From: Betaproteobacteria bacterium
Lineage (GTDB): Bacteria; Pseudomonadota; Gammaproteobacteria; Burkholderiales; Burkholderiaceae_C
Assembly: GCA_025354965.1 (NCBI GenBank)
Contig: JANXLW010000234.1
Span: 1-6,260, forward strand
Direction: 5' to 3'
DNA: 6,260 bases
The notes beneath the pieces were generated by a model. That model did not search any database. It was given only the letters and a program-made list of their open reading frames with translations, and was not told the DNA's origin. Below, piece by piece: positions 1 to 6,116 of the stretch. The position numbers and the translations under genes were made by a program. Each line of letters opens with the position of its first letter. Positions within the stretch are counted from its first letter, which is position 1.

Positions 1-1292
1 AACTCAGGCGCAAGATAGCCATAGCGCGCTGCCAGGCGATGCCGCACTGATGCGTTCCAGCCCGGGTTCAGATCACCCACCGGCGTGAACAGCACCGCAT
101 CGTCGCGCGCAAAGGACTTGCCTGCGTGCGGTGCGGCCAGCAGCAGTGCGTCTTGCGCCATGAGACGGAAGGTGGTGAGTTTGCCGCCGGCCAGCGTGAT
201 CAGGCCCGACTCATCCAGCACGACGTGATCGCGCGCTGCCCTGGAGGTGCTAGCCACACCGTCATCCACCACTGGCCGCACACCGGCGTAACAGGCGCTG
301 ATGTCGGCAGCCTTGATCGCAGCAGCCGGAAACTGATCGTTCACCGCTTCAATCAGGTAGTCCACTTCAGCTTGGGTGATGCTGGCCTCGGCGTTCAGGT
401 CTTGATGGTGATCGAGATCGGTGGTGCCGATCAGCGTGGCCCCTTCCCAAGGGTAGAGGAACACCGGGCGACCATCAAGCGGGTGCATCATGCTGATCGC
501 TTGCGCAACCGGCAAGCGCCAGAACGGAAGCACCAGGTGGCCGCCGCGCAACGGGCGCAACATGGGACTGCCGCCCACCGCGCAGCGCAGACCGTCGGCC
601 CACGCGCCGGTGGCATTGACCACTGCTTTGGCCTTGAGCGCATAGTGCTGCCCGCTTTCCACATCCTGCACCGTGAGGCCTGATACCCGGCCTGCTTGCA
701 GCCGCAGCTCGCATGCGGCCAGGTAGTTCAACAGCACCGCGCCATCGCGCGCGGCTTCAGAAAGTACCCGCTGCACCAAGCGCGCGTCGTCGGTCTTCGC
801 GTCCAAGAATATCAGTGCACCGCGCATGCGCGGCGGCGCCAGCCCTGGCGCCAGCATGTGTGTTGTTGCCAGGTCTGCCCAGGCATGGCTGCGTTGCCCC
901 GCCATCAGGTCGTAGACCGTCAAGCCGAGTTGAAACAGCCATCGGCCCGGCTTGCGTCCCGTGCACTGGGCAAACAAAAAGCTCTGCGGCTCGATCAGTT
1001 GCGGTGCTTCACGCATCAGGCGTTCGCGCTCGCGTACCGAGTGCAAGGTGGTTTTGATGTCACCTTCCTTCAGATAGCGCAGACCGCCATGCACCAGCTT
1101 GGAGGAGCGGCTCGACGTGCCCCAGGCAAAATCACGTTGTTCGACGAGGAGCACTTTCCAGCCTTGACGCGCTGCTTGTTGCGCTACACCGGCACCGCTG
1201 ATGCCGCCACCAATCACCACCAGGTCCCAGGTCTGCGCGTCGAGCTGCGTCAGGGCCTGGGCACGCTGGGTGCCTGGGTTTAGCTGGCCCAC
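1..1292 (-). CDS. glpD: FAD-dependent glycerol-3-phosphate dehydrogenase, 3' end outside window (partial)
   Basis: This enzyme family oxidises sn-glycerol-3-phosphate to dihydroxyacetone phosphate at the inner membrane and passes electrons from FAD to the quinone pool. I translated the minus strand from 1292 to the window edge by hand: 430 codons are open with no stop, and the C-terminal part is missing. A Rossmann FAD motif GGGISGAG lies at residues 28-35, the family stretch RSSKLVHGGLRYL at 62-74, and the second family signature GGKLTTFR at 369-376. The first signature deviates, with Q39 where Asp and Q43 where Arg are usual. The start is set at GTG 1292-1290, 13 nt inside the upstream oxidase gene, preceded by a weak GGTGGG. 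No ATG is available before the FAD motif. The overlap indicates translational coupling. Family assignment is secure; the exact start is less so. Confidence 0.93.
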   Translation of the reverse strand, partial: MGQLNPGTQRAQALTQLDAQTWDLVVIGGGISGAGVAQQAARQGWKVLLVEQRDFAWGTSSRSSKLVHGGLRYLKEGDIKTTLHSVRERERLMREAPQLIEPQSFLFAQCTGRKPGRWLFQLGLTVYDLMAGQRSHAWADLATTHMLAPGLAPPRMRGALIFLDAKTDDARLVQRVLSEAARDGAVLLNYLAACELRLQAGRVSGLTVQDVESGQHYALKAKAVVNATGAWADGLRCAVGGSPMLRPLRGGHLVLPFWRLPVAQAISMMHPLDGRPVFLYPWEGATLIGTTDLDHHQDLNAEASITQAEVDYLIEAVNDQFPAAAIKAADISACYAGVRPVVDDGVASTSRAARDHVVLDESGLITLAGGKLTTFRLMAQDALLLAAPHAGKSFARDDAVLFTPVGDLNPGWNASVRHRLAARYGYLAPE

Positions 1293-2896
1293 GGCCCACC
1301 GTCTTGCAGCAGTTTGCCCGGGTTCATGATTTTTTTCGGATCGAAGTGGCGGCACAACTGTGCCAGTGTCGCCATGCCCAGCGCCCCCTTTTCGTCTGCC
1401 AAATGTGCCGCATGGTCGCGTCCGACACCGTGCTGGTGGCTCACCGTGCCACGGTGCGCCGCGATGGTGTCAGCCACCGCCGCTTTGAGACGCTGCCAGC
1501 GCTCGAAGTTGGGTGCAAAGCCGCCCGCTGCCGTAGCCCAGACGAATTGCGAGTAGATGCTGCTGCCCTGCGGGTAGACGTGGGACAGATGCGTGAAAGC
1601 GTGCACCCGCTCGCCGTACTGTGCAAACACATCACGCGCCGCCTGTTCCATGGCCAGCATCAGGTTCTTTACTTGCGGCCAGTCCACTGCCGTCTCAATC
1701 GTGTCGGCGCAGTAGCCCTGGTCCCACAGCGTATTGCGCAGGTAGGGCCCTTTAAAGCGGTTGGCGGCCCATTTGCTGCCCATGGTGGGGCCGATATAAA
1801 CGCCGCCGTTGCGCGCCAGCAGGCGGCGCGCCTCACGCAAGGTGTCGCGTGCGGTGCGGGTATCGGCTGTGACGCCCAGCATCAGCATGCATTTGCCCTC
1901 GGTGCAACCACGCCAGCTCAGGTAGCGTTGCAGCCAACCGATCAGGTGCGCGTGGCCAGCCAGCGTGAGGTTGGTTTCGGTCTCGATGCCATTGGACAGG
2001 CGCAGCATGCTTAACGGCAGCTTGTGTTGCACCAGCTCGCGAACTGCCGCCTCGGCCGCGTCCCAACGTGGAAAAAAAAACGCATGAAAACTCTCATGCT
2101 CAGGCAGCGGCGAGACCCGCAGCGTGGCCTCGGTCAGAATGCCAAAACGGCCTTCCGAACCCAGCACCAGTTCGCGCAGGTCCGGTCCGGCACTGGCCGC
2201 CGGCACGGTTGCAATGCGTAGCGTACCCACTGGCGCCTCCAGTCGTCCGCCGGCAAACAACTGTTCAATGCGGCCGTAACGCAGCGACTGCTGACCGCTG
2301 GAGCGCGTCACCACCCAGCCGCCCACAGTGGAGTACTCAAACGACTGCGGGAAGTGTCCCAGTGTGTAGCCCAGCGCACGCAACTGCGCCTCGACCAGCG
2401 GCCCCGGCGTGCCGGCTTCAAAGGTAGCCAACTGGCTTTGCTTGTCCAGGTGCAGCAGGCGGTTCAGGCGGCTGAGGTTGATGGACAGGATGGGCCGCTC
2501 GCTGATCGGGCAGTCCAGATGCCCGGCAACGCTGGTGCCACCGGCAAATGGGATCACGATCCAGTTGTGCAGCTGCGCCAGGTCCAGCAACTCGCGCACT
2601 TGATCGGAAGATTCGGCAAAGGCGACGCCATCTGGTACCGGGGGTAGGGCGCCAAAGCGCTTGCGAATCCAGTCGCCGAAACTCTCGCCCAGCGCCATGG
2701 CAAAGCGCGTCGAAGCGTCGGTTTGAATCAGCCGGTGGCGCGGCAGGCGTGAGGCTGGAATCTGCGCCACGATGGCTTCGCGCGTGGCGTCAATAGCCGG
2801 CAGTCCGGCACCCAGGCGCGCACGCAGCATGGCGCGAGCACCTTCTGTCAGCCCCATCGAAGTGGCATCATCGCCCCAGCCGTTCCAGCGGCGCAT
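1280..2896 (-). CDS. FAD-binding oxidase, alkyl-dihydroxyacetonephosphate synthase (AGPS)-like
   Basis: A 538-aa flavoprotein with an N-terminal PCMH-type FAD-binding domain and a C-terminal FAD-oxidase domain. Visible motifs are PFAGGTSVAG (116-125), FEYSTVGGWVVTRSSG (186-201), GSEGRFGILTEAT (246-258), Y448 in a conserved aromatic stretch, SHQHGVG (486-492) and the terminal NPGKLL (525-530). The run from 186 to 258 closely resembles animal AGPS, which exchanges the acyl group of acyl-DHAP for a fatty alcohol in ether-lipid synthesis. Animal AGPS has HHH where this protein has HQH. Related bacterial flavoproteins of the lactate/glycolate oxidase type cannot be excluded, so the substrate is uncertain. 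The start is ATG 2896, 11 nt after the aminotransferase stop, with a weak GGATAAAG upstream; the open frame continues to 3316 but only as antisense of the aminotransferase. The 3' end overlaps glpD. Codons 273-275 form a T9 run. Confidence 0.9.
   Translation of the reverse strand: MRRWNGWGDDATSMGLTEGARAMLRARLGAGLPAIDATREAIVAQIPASRLPRHRLIQTDASTRFAMALGESFGDWIRKRFGALPPVPDGVAFAESSDQVRELLDLAQLHNWIVIPFAGGTSVAGHLDCPISERPILSINLSRLNRLLHLDKQSQLATFEAGTPGPLVEAQLRALGYTLGHFPQSFEYSTVGGWVVTRSSGQQSLRYGRIEQLFAGGRLEAPVGTLRIATVPAASAGPDLRELVLGSEGRFGILTEATLRVSPLPEHESFHAFFFPRWDAAEAAVRELVQHKLPLSMLRLSNGIETETNLTLAGHAHLIGWLQRYLSWRGCTEGKCMLMLGVTADTRTARDTLREARRLLARNGGVYIGPTMGSKWAANRFKGPYLRNTLWDQGYCADTIETAVDWPQVKNLMLAMEQAARDVFAQYGERVHAFTHLSHVYPQGSSIYSQFVWATAAGGFAPNFERWQRLKAAVADTIAAHRGTVSHQHGVGRDHAAHLADEKGALGMATLAQLCRHFDPKKIMNPGKLLQDGGPWAS
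2072..2099 (-). terminator. Intragenic terminator-like hairpin with T9 tract
   Basis: On the coding (minus) strand of the AGPS-like gene, the perfect 6-bp inverted repeat GCATGA/TCATGC with a 6-nt loop is followed by one G and nine T. This has the layout of a weak intrinsic terminator. It encodes ordinary residues (HESFHAFFF, 267-275), so it may be only a codon coincidence. If active, it would end transcripts within this gene when translation stalls and so reduce glpD expression. Confidence 0.3.
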
Positions 2897-2907
2897 CACT
2901 TTATCCG

Positions 2908-4104
2908 TCAAAGCACCTTGGCAATGGCGGCACACACGTAGTCGATATTCTTGCTGTTCAGCGCAGCCACACACATGCGCCCGGTGTCGGTGCCGTAGAC
3001 GCCAAACTCGGTGCGCAGTCGCACCATCTGGTCTTTGGAAAGCCCGGAATAGCTGAACATGCCGATCTGCGTTGTGATGAAGCTCATGTCCTGCTTGACA
3101 CCGGCGGCTTTCAAGCCATCCACCAGCTTCTGGCGCATGGCCTTGATACGTACGCGCATGTCGCCCAGTTCTTTTTCCCACAGAGCCCGCAGTTCGGGGT
3201 TGGCCAGCACGGCAGCCACGATCGCGCCGCCATGGGTGGGCGGGTTGCTGTAGTTGGTGCGGATCACGATCTTGAGCTGGCTCAGCACGCGTCCTGCCTC
3301 TTCCTTGCTGTCGCACAGGACGCTCAAGGCGCCGACGCGTTCGCCGTACAGGCTGAAGCTCTTGCTGAAACTGGTGGAGACAAAGAAGGTCAGACCGGCG
3401 GCGACAAATTTTTGCACCACGGCACCATCTTCGCTCAGGCCGTGGGCGAAGCCCTGGTAGGCCATGTCAAGAAAAGCCACCAGATTTTTGGCTTTGACGG
3501 TAGCGACAACCTGATCCCACTGAGCCGGTGTGATGTCGTAGCCGGTCGGGTTGTGGCAGCAGGCGTGCAACACAACCACCGTGCCGGGCGCCGCCGCACT
3601 CAGTGCCGACAACATGCCGGCAAAGTTGAGGCTGCGGGTCTGTGCATCGTAATAAGGATAAGACTCGACCATGAAGCCGGCATTGGTAAACAGCGCGCGG
3701 TGGTTTTCCCAGCTGGGGTCAGAGATCAGCACCTTGGCGTTGGGGTTCAGGTGTTTTAGAAAGTCGGCGCCGACCTTGAGACCGCCAGTACCGCCCAGCG
3801 CCTGGATGGTGGCCACCCGACCGGCCTTGACCGGTTCGCTGTCAGCACCAAACACCAGTGCCTTGACGGCAGCGTCATACGCCGCGATGCCGTCGATCGG
3901 CAGGTAGCCACGGGCGGTCGGTTGGTCCATCATTGTTTTCTCGGCCGCCTGCACGCACGCCAGCAGCGGCAGTTTGCCGTTGTCGTCGTAGTACACACCC
4001 ACACCCAGGTTGACCTTGGCCGGGTTGGTGTCGGCAGCAAACTGTTCGTTCAAACCCAAAATCGGGTCGCGCGGAGCCATTTCGACGGAGGAGAAGAGAG
4101 ACAT
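2908..4104 (-). CDS. Class I aspartate/aromatic amino acid aminotransferase
   Basis: A PLP-dependent fold-type I transaminase that moves amino groups between aspartate or aromatic amino acids and 2-oxoglutarate in the cytoplasm. At 398 aa it matches AspC/TyrB (about 396-397). Key residues by alignment with AspC are W132 (stacks on PLP), N185 in HNPTG, D213 (binds the pyridine nitrogen), Y216, K248 in SFSKSF (the Schiff-base lysine), R256, R282 in IRTNYSNPP (side-chain carboxylate) and R376 in TGRMCVA (alpha-carboxylate). All are present, so the enzyme should be active. The start is ATG 4104 (MSLFSSVEM), the family's normal N-terminus, with AGGA 8 nt upstream; an upstream in-frame ATG at 4221 would add 39 unrelated residues. 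It is the first gene of the minus-strand operon. Sequence alone does not separate aspartate from tyrosine preference. Confidence 0.95.
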   Translation of the reverse strand: MSLFSSVEMAPRDPILGLNEQFAADTNPAKVNLGVGVYYDDNGKLPLLACVQAAEKTMMDQPTARGYLPIDGIAAYDAAVKALVFGADSEPVKAGRVATIQALGGTGGLKVGADFLKHLNPNAKVLISDPSWENHRALFTNAGFMVESYPYYDAQTRSLNFAGMLSALSAAAPGTVVVLHACCHNPTGYDITPAQWDQVVATVKAKNLVAFLDMAYQGFAHGLSEDGAVVQKFVAAGLTFFVSTSFSKSFSLYGERVGALSVLCDSKEEAGRVLSQLKIVIRTNYSNPPTHGGAIVAAVLANPELRALWEKELGDMRVRIKAMRQKLVDGLKAAGVKQDMSFITTQIGMFSYSGLSKDQMVRLRTEFGVYGTDTGRMCVAALNSKNIDYVCAAIAKVL

Positions 4105-4135
4105 GGGGGAGTTCCTGTAGAGAGTGGGAAAAACT

Positions 4136-4157
4136 GGGTGTGCCGGGTGTGCCGGGT
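4136..4157. repeat. 9-bp tandem repeat (GGGTGTGCC, about 2.4 copies)
   Basis: GGGTGTGCC occurs twice back to back and is followed by a partial third copy GGGT. It lies in the 5' leader of the aminotransferase gene, about 32-53 nt from the start codon. It could vary in copy number by slippage; no function can be assigned. Confidence 0.6.
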
Positions 4158-4174
4158 ATACGCTGCATTTTACG

Positions 4175-4193
4175 GGAGCCGCACAGTGGCTCC
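4175..4193. repeat. Inverted repeat GGAGCC-7-GGCTCC
   Basis: A perfect 6-bp inverted repeat with a 7-nt loop (GCACAGT) in the aminotransferase upstream region, just upstream of the possible minus-strand -10 hexamer. No T-run follows on either strand, so it does not look like an intrinsic terminator. An operator or leader hairpin is possible. Confidence 0.4.
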
Positions 4194-4205
4194 ATCTGAC
4201 CTCCC

Positions 4206-4218
4206 GAGTTCGACAGTT
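4206..4218 (+). repeat. Left terminal inverted repeat of the IS
   Basis: GAGTTCGACAGTT is the exact reverse complement of 6104-6116. Outside it, CCC on the left pairs with GGG on the right if one extra C is allowed on the right side. Confidence 0.8.
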
Positions 4219-4280
4219 CAAGCCACTTTCGGAAGGCCGGTTTCAATGAAATCAACAATTTAGAAACGATTTTTGCTTTT

Positions 4281-4298
4281 TCTTGTGGGGGCACGTTT
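4281..4298 (+). repeat. Direct repeat copy 1 (18 bp), upstream of the transposase
   Basis: TCTTGTGGGGGCACGTTT matches 6048-6065 at 17 of 18 positions (G versus A at position 7). It lies inside the IS about 55 nt upstream of the transposase ATG. A shorter version, GTGGGGGCATGT, covers the start codon at 4344-4355. It may be a transposase binding site or an autoregulatory site; no function is known. Confidence 0.7.
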
Positions 4299-4310
4299 TG
4301 ATCAATATAG

Positions 4311-4347
4311 TTGAGCATTGCATTTGTAAATATTTATGATAAAGTGG
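4311..4347 (+). promoter_or_regulatory. Transposase promoter, predicted near-leaderless transcript
   Basis: TTGAGC (4311-4316) and TATGAT (4335-4340) are separated by 18 nt and match the sigma-70 consensus at 4 of 6 and 5 of 6 positions. Initiation about 7 nt after the -10 element would fall near 4347, leaving only about 5 nt before the ATG at 4352 and no room for a standard ribosome binding site. Confidence 0.55.
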
Positions 4348-4351
4348 GGGC

Positions 4352-6055
4352 ATGTATGTAAAGGTAACCACCTCTGGCCCGCGGCGCTACGTCCAACTCA
4401 TCGAGTCCTTTCGCGACGATGCCGGGTGCGTCAAGAAGCGCACCGTTGCAACCCTTGGGCGTGCCGACCAACTCAGCGGTGAACTCGATTCGGTTATCGA
4501 TGGCCTGCTCAAAGTCGCAGGCCGCGAGCCTGCCAAATTGACGCCGGCAATCTCCGCTTCATCCCTCACCTTTGAGCCTGCCCGTGCCTTGGGCAACGTC
4601 TGGACGCTGACCGAAATCTGGAAAGAGTTGGGATTCTCTGATTTGCGTCGTGTTTTTCGACGCACCCGCCACACCATCGACGTGGAAGCCCTTGTTCGCA
4701 TCATGGTGCTCAACCGCCTGTGTGATCCAGAATCCAAACTCGGCGTGCTGCGCTGGCTGCAAACCGTGGCATTGCCCGATGTTGAACTCAAGGCCGTGAC
4801 CCACCAGCAACTGCTGCGCAGCATGGATGCGCTCATGGACAACCAGGATGCAGTCGATGGCGTGGTGGCCGGTTTGCTGCGCCCATTGGTGGACAGCGAT
4901 CTCTCACTGGCTTTCTACGACATGACCACCATCCGTGCCGAGGGACTCTCCACCGTAGAGGGAGATGTGCGCAAGTTTGGCATGGCAAAAGAGGGCTTGA
5001 TTGCAAAGCAGTTCATGCTGGGTGTTGTGCAAACGGCTGACGGCTTGCCGATCTACCACGAAGTCTTTGATGGCAATACGGCTGAGGCGAAGACCTTGCT
5101 GCCGATTCTCAAGAAGGTGATGGCGCGCTTTCCCAATCTGCGCCGTCTGATTTTGGTGGCCGACAGAGGTTTGCTCAGTCTGGACAACCTAGATGAACTG
5201 AGTAAGCTAAAACTACCCAGCGGTCAAGCGTTGGAATTCATCCTGGCAGTGCCGGGCAGGCGCTACAGCGAGTTTGTTGAGCTGTTGAGTCCGTTACAAC
5301 AACAGTGCATCCAAGCCAGTGCAGAAATCACTGCGGAGGTGGCTTGGCATGACCTGCGTTTGGTGCTGGCTCATGACCCAGCCACCGCGCTTGAACAGCA
5401 ACAAAAGCGTCAAGCCAAAATCAAGGAACTACAGGCACAGGCCAATGCCTGGGTGGGCAAACTCGACGCGCAGGACCAGGGAGCAACAAAGCGTGGACGC
5501 AAGCTCTCTGACAGTGGCGCCAAGGCGCGCTTCTATCACGAGGTGCGTGAGAGCCATTTAGGAAACATCATCAAGGTGAACCTCAAGGACGAGTTGTTCA
5601 GTTATGCCATGGATGAAGGCGCCCTCAAACTCGCAGAGATGATGGACGGCAAACTGCTGGTGGTCACCAATGTCAAAGATATTGAGTCGGCAAAAATCAT
5701 CGAGCGCTACAAATCACTGGCTGACATTGAACGCGGCTTCAAGGTTCTGAAATCCGAATTGGAAATTGGGCCGGTGTACCACCGCTTACCAGAGCGCATT
5801 CGAGCCCATGCGTCAATTTGCTTTATGGCGCTGATATTGCACAGGGTCATGCGCATGCGCCTGCGTGCCGGTAACACAGGTGTCACGCCGGAGAGGGCTT
5901 TGCAAACGCTCAAGCGCATCCAGCATCACCGGGTATCCATCAATGGCGCGCAACCCCTTTCGGGCGTGTCTTCAATCACAGAGGAAGACAGCAAGGTGTT
6001 CAAAGCGCTACAGGTCAAACTACCCAGTCAAACACACCAGATGAGCCTCTTGTAG
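4352..6055 (+). CDS. IS1634-like DDE transposase
   Basis: A 567-aa transposase that would bind the IS ends and carry out cut-and-paste transposition through an RNase H-like catalytic core. Likely catalytic residues are D190 in AFYDMTTI, D271 in LVADRGLLS and E460 in YKSLADIERGFKVLK. The last stretch is the family's Y-x2-(R/L)-x3-E-x6-K signature, with Y453, L456, E460 and K467. A Q/K-rich insertion at about 345-380 lies between the second and third catalytic residues, as is usual for the long IS4-type enzymes. The frame is intact, with no frameshift or internal stop, so the element may be active. The N-terminus MYVKVTTSGPRRYVQL is typical of the family and ATG 4352 is its natural start, although no clear Shine-Dalgarno precedes it. 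The TAG stop lies within the second copy of the 18-bp direct repeat. Confidence 0.93.
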   Translation: MYVKVTTSGPRRYVQLIESFRDDAGCVKKRTVATLGRADQLSGELDSVIDGLLKVAGREPAKLTPAISASSLTFEPARALGNVWTLTEIWKELGFSDLRRVFRRTRHTIDVEALVRIMVLNRLCDPESKLGVLRWLQTVALPDVELKAVTHQQLLRSMDALMDNQDAVDGVVAGLLRPLVDSDLSLAFYDMTTIRAEGLSTVEGDVRKFGMAKEGLIAKQFMLGVVQTADGLPIYHEVFDGNTAEAKTLLPILKKVMARFPNLRRLILVADRGLLSLDNLDELSKLKLPSGQALEFILAVPGRRYSEFVELLSPLQQQCIQASAEITAEVAWHDLRLVLAHDPATALEQQQKRQAKIKELQAQANAWVGKLDAQDQGATKRGRKLSDSGAKARFYHEVRESHLGNIIKVNLKDELFSYAMDEGALKLAEMMDGKLLVVTNVKDIESAKIIERYKSLADIERGFKVLKSELEIGPVYHRLPERIRAHASICFMALILHRVMRMRLRAGNTGVTPERALQTLKRIQHHRVSINGAQPLSGVSSITEEDSKVFKALQVKLPSQTHQMSLL

Positions 6056-6065
6056 GGGCACGTTT
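6048..6065 (+). repeat. Direct repeat copy 2 (18 bp), over the transposase stop codon
   Basis: TCTTGTAGGGGCACGTTT matches 4281-4298 at 17 of 18 positions in the same orientation. The single difference (A for G) creates the TAG stop codon at 6053-6055. Together the two copies flank the whole transposase gene. Confidence 0.7.
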
Positions 6066-6103
6066 CATCCCAGAATCTAAACAAATCAACTACTTGCGCG
6101 CGT

Positions 6104-6116
6104 AACTGTCGAACTC
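6104..6116 (-). repeat. Right terminal inverted repeat of the IS
   Basis: AACTGTCGAACTC is the exact reverse complement of the left end at 4206-4218. The distance from the transposase stop to this end is 48 nt, which is usual for the downstream spacer of an insertion sequence. Confidence 0.8.

Larger units (their letters stand above)
4105..4205 (-). promoter_or_regulatory. Leader/upstream region of the aminotransferase operon
   Basis: The 101-nt gap between the operon's first start codon and the insertion sequence should hold the operon's native promoter if it survived the insertion. It contains an AGGA ribosome binding site (4113-4116), a 9-bp tandem repeat (4136-4157), a hairpin (4175-4193) and a possible -10 element TAAAAT on the minus strand (4167-4172). 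No convincing -35 lies at the right distance. The regulatory assignment rests mainly on position. Confidence 0.4.
4206..6116 (+). mobile_element. IS1634-like insertion sequence (IS4 superfamily)
   Basis: About 1.91 kb containing one transposase gene bounded by an exact 13-bp inverted repeat, GAGTTCGACAGTT at 4206-4218 and AACTGTCGAACTC at 6104-6116. The size, single long DDE gene and terminal repeats fit the IS1634 group. The next outward bases are CCC on the left and C-GGG on the right, so the ends may extend to about 4203 and 6120 with a one-base indel. I see no flanking target-site duplication under either definition. The spacer between the left end and the gene (4219-4351) is visibly AT-richer than the operon. 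The element sits 102 nt upstream of the aminotransferase start and is transcribed away from it. Confidence 0.82.

Noticed and set aside
126..1283. Two plus-strand ORFs (126-683 and 696-1283) opposite glpD
   Set aside because: The minus-strand frame gives a continuous, clearly recognisable GlpD over the whole stretch; the plus-strand translations have no recognisable motif and are antisense shadows.
1304..2014. A 236-codon plus-strand ORF opposite the AGPS-like gene
   Set aside because: It is antisense to a well-supported flavoprotein and has no family features; long antisense frames are common in GC-rich DNA.
2897..3316. N-terminal extension of the AGPS-like protein up to 3316
   Set aside because: The extra 140 codons lie within the aminotransferase gene in another frame and look unlike any flavoprotein N-terminus. 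The family-like start MRRWNGWGDD is at 2896.
4105..4221. N-terminal extension of the aminotransferase to the ATG at 4221
   Set aside because: The 39 added residues derive from the tandem repeat and the IS end. ATG 4104 has a good AGGA at 8 nt and gives the normal family length.
3875..4318. A 147-codon minus-strand ORF starting inside the IS left end and reading outward
   Set aside because: Most of it is a shifted frame of the aminotransferase gene; only the first 40 or so codons lie in the IS spacer, with no recognisable motif and no ribosome binding site that I can see.
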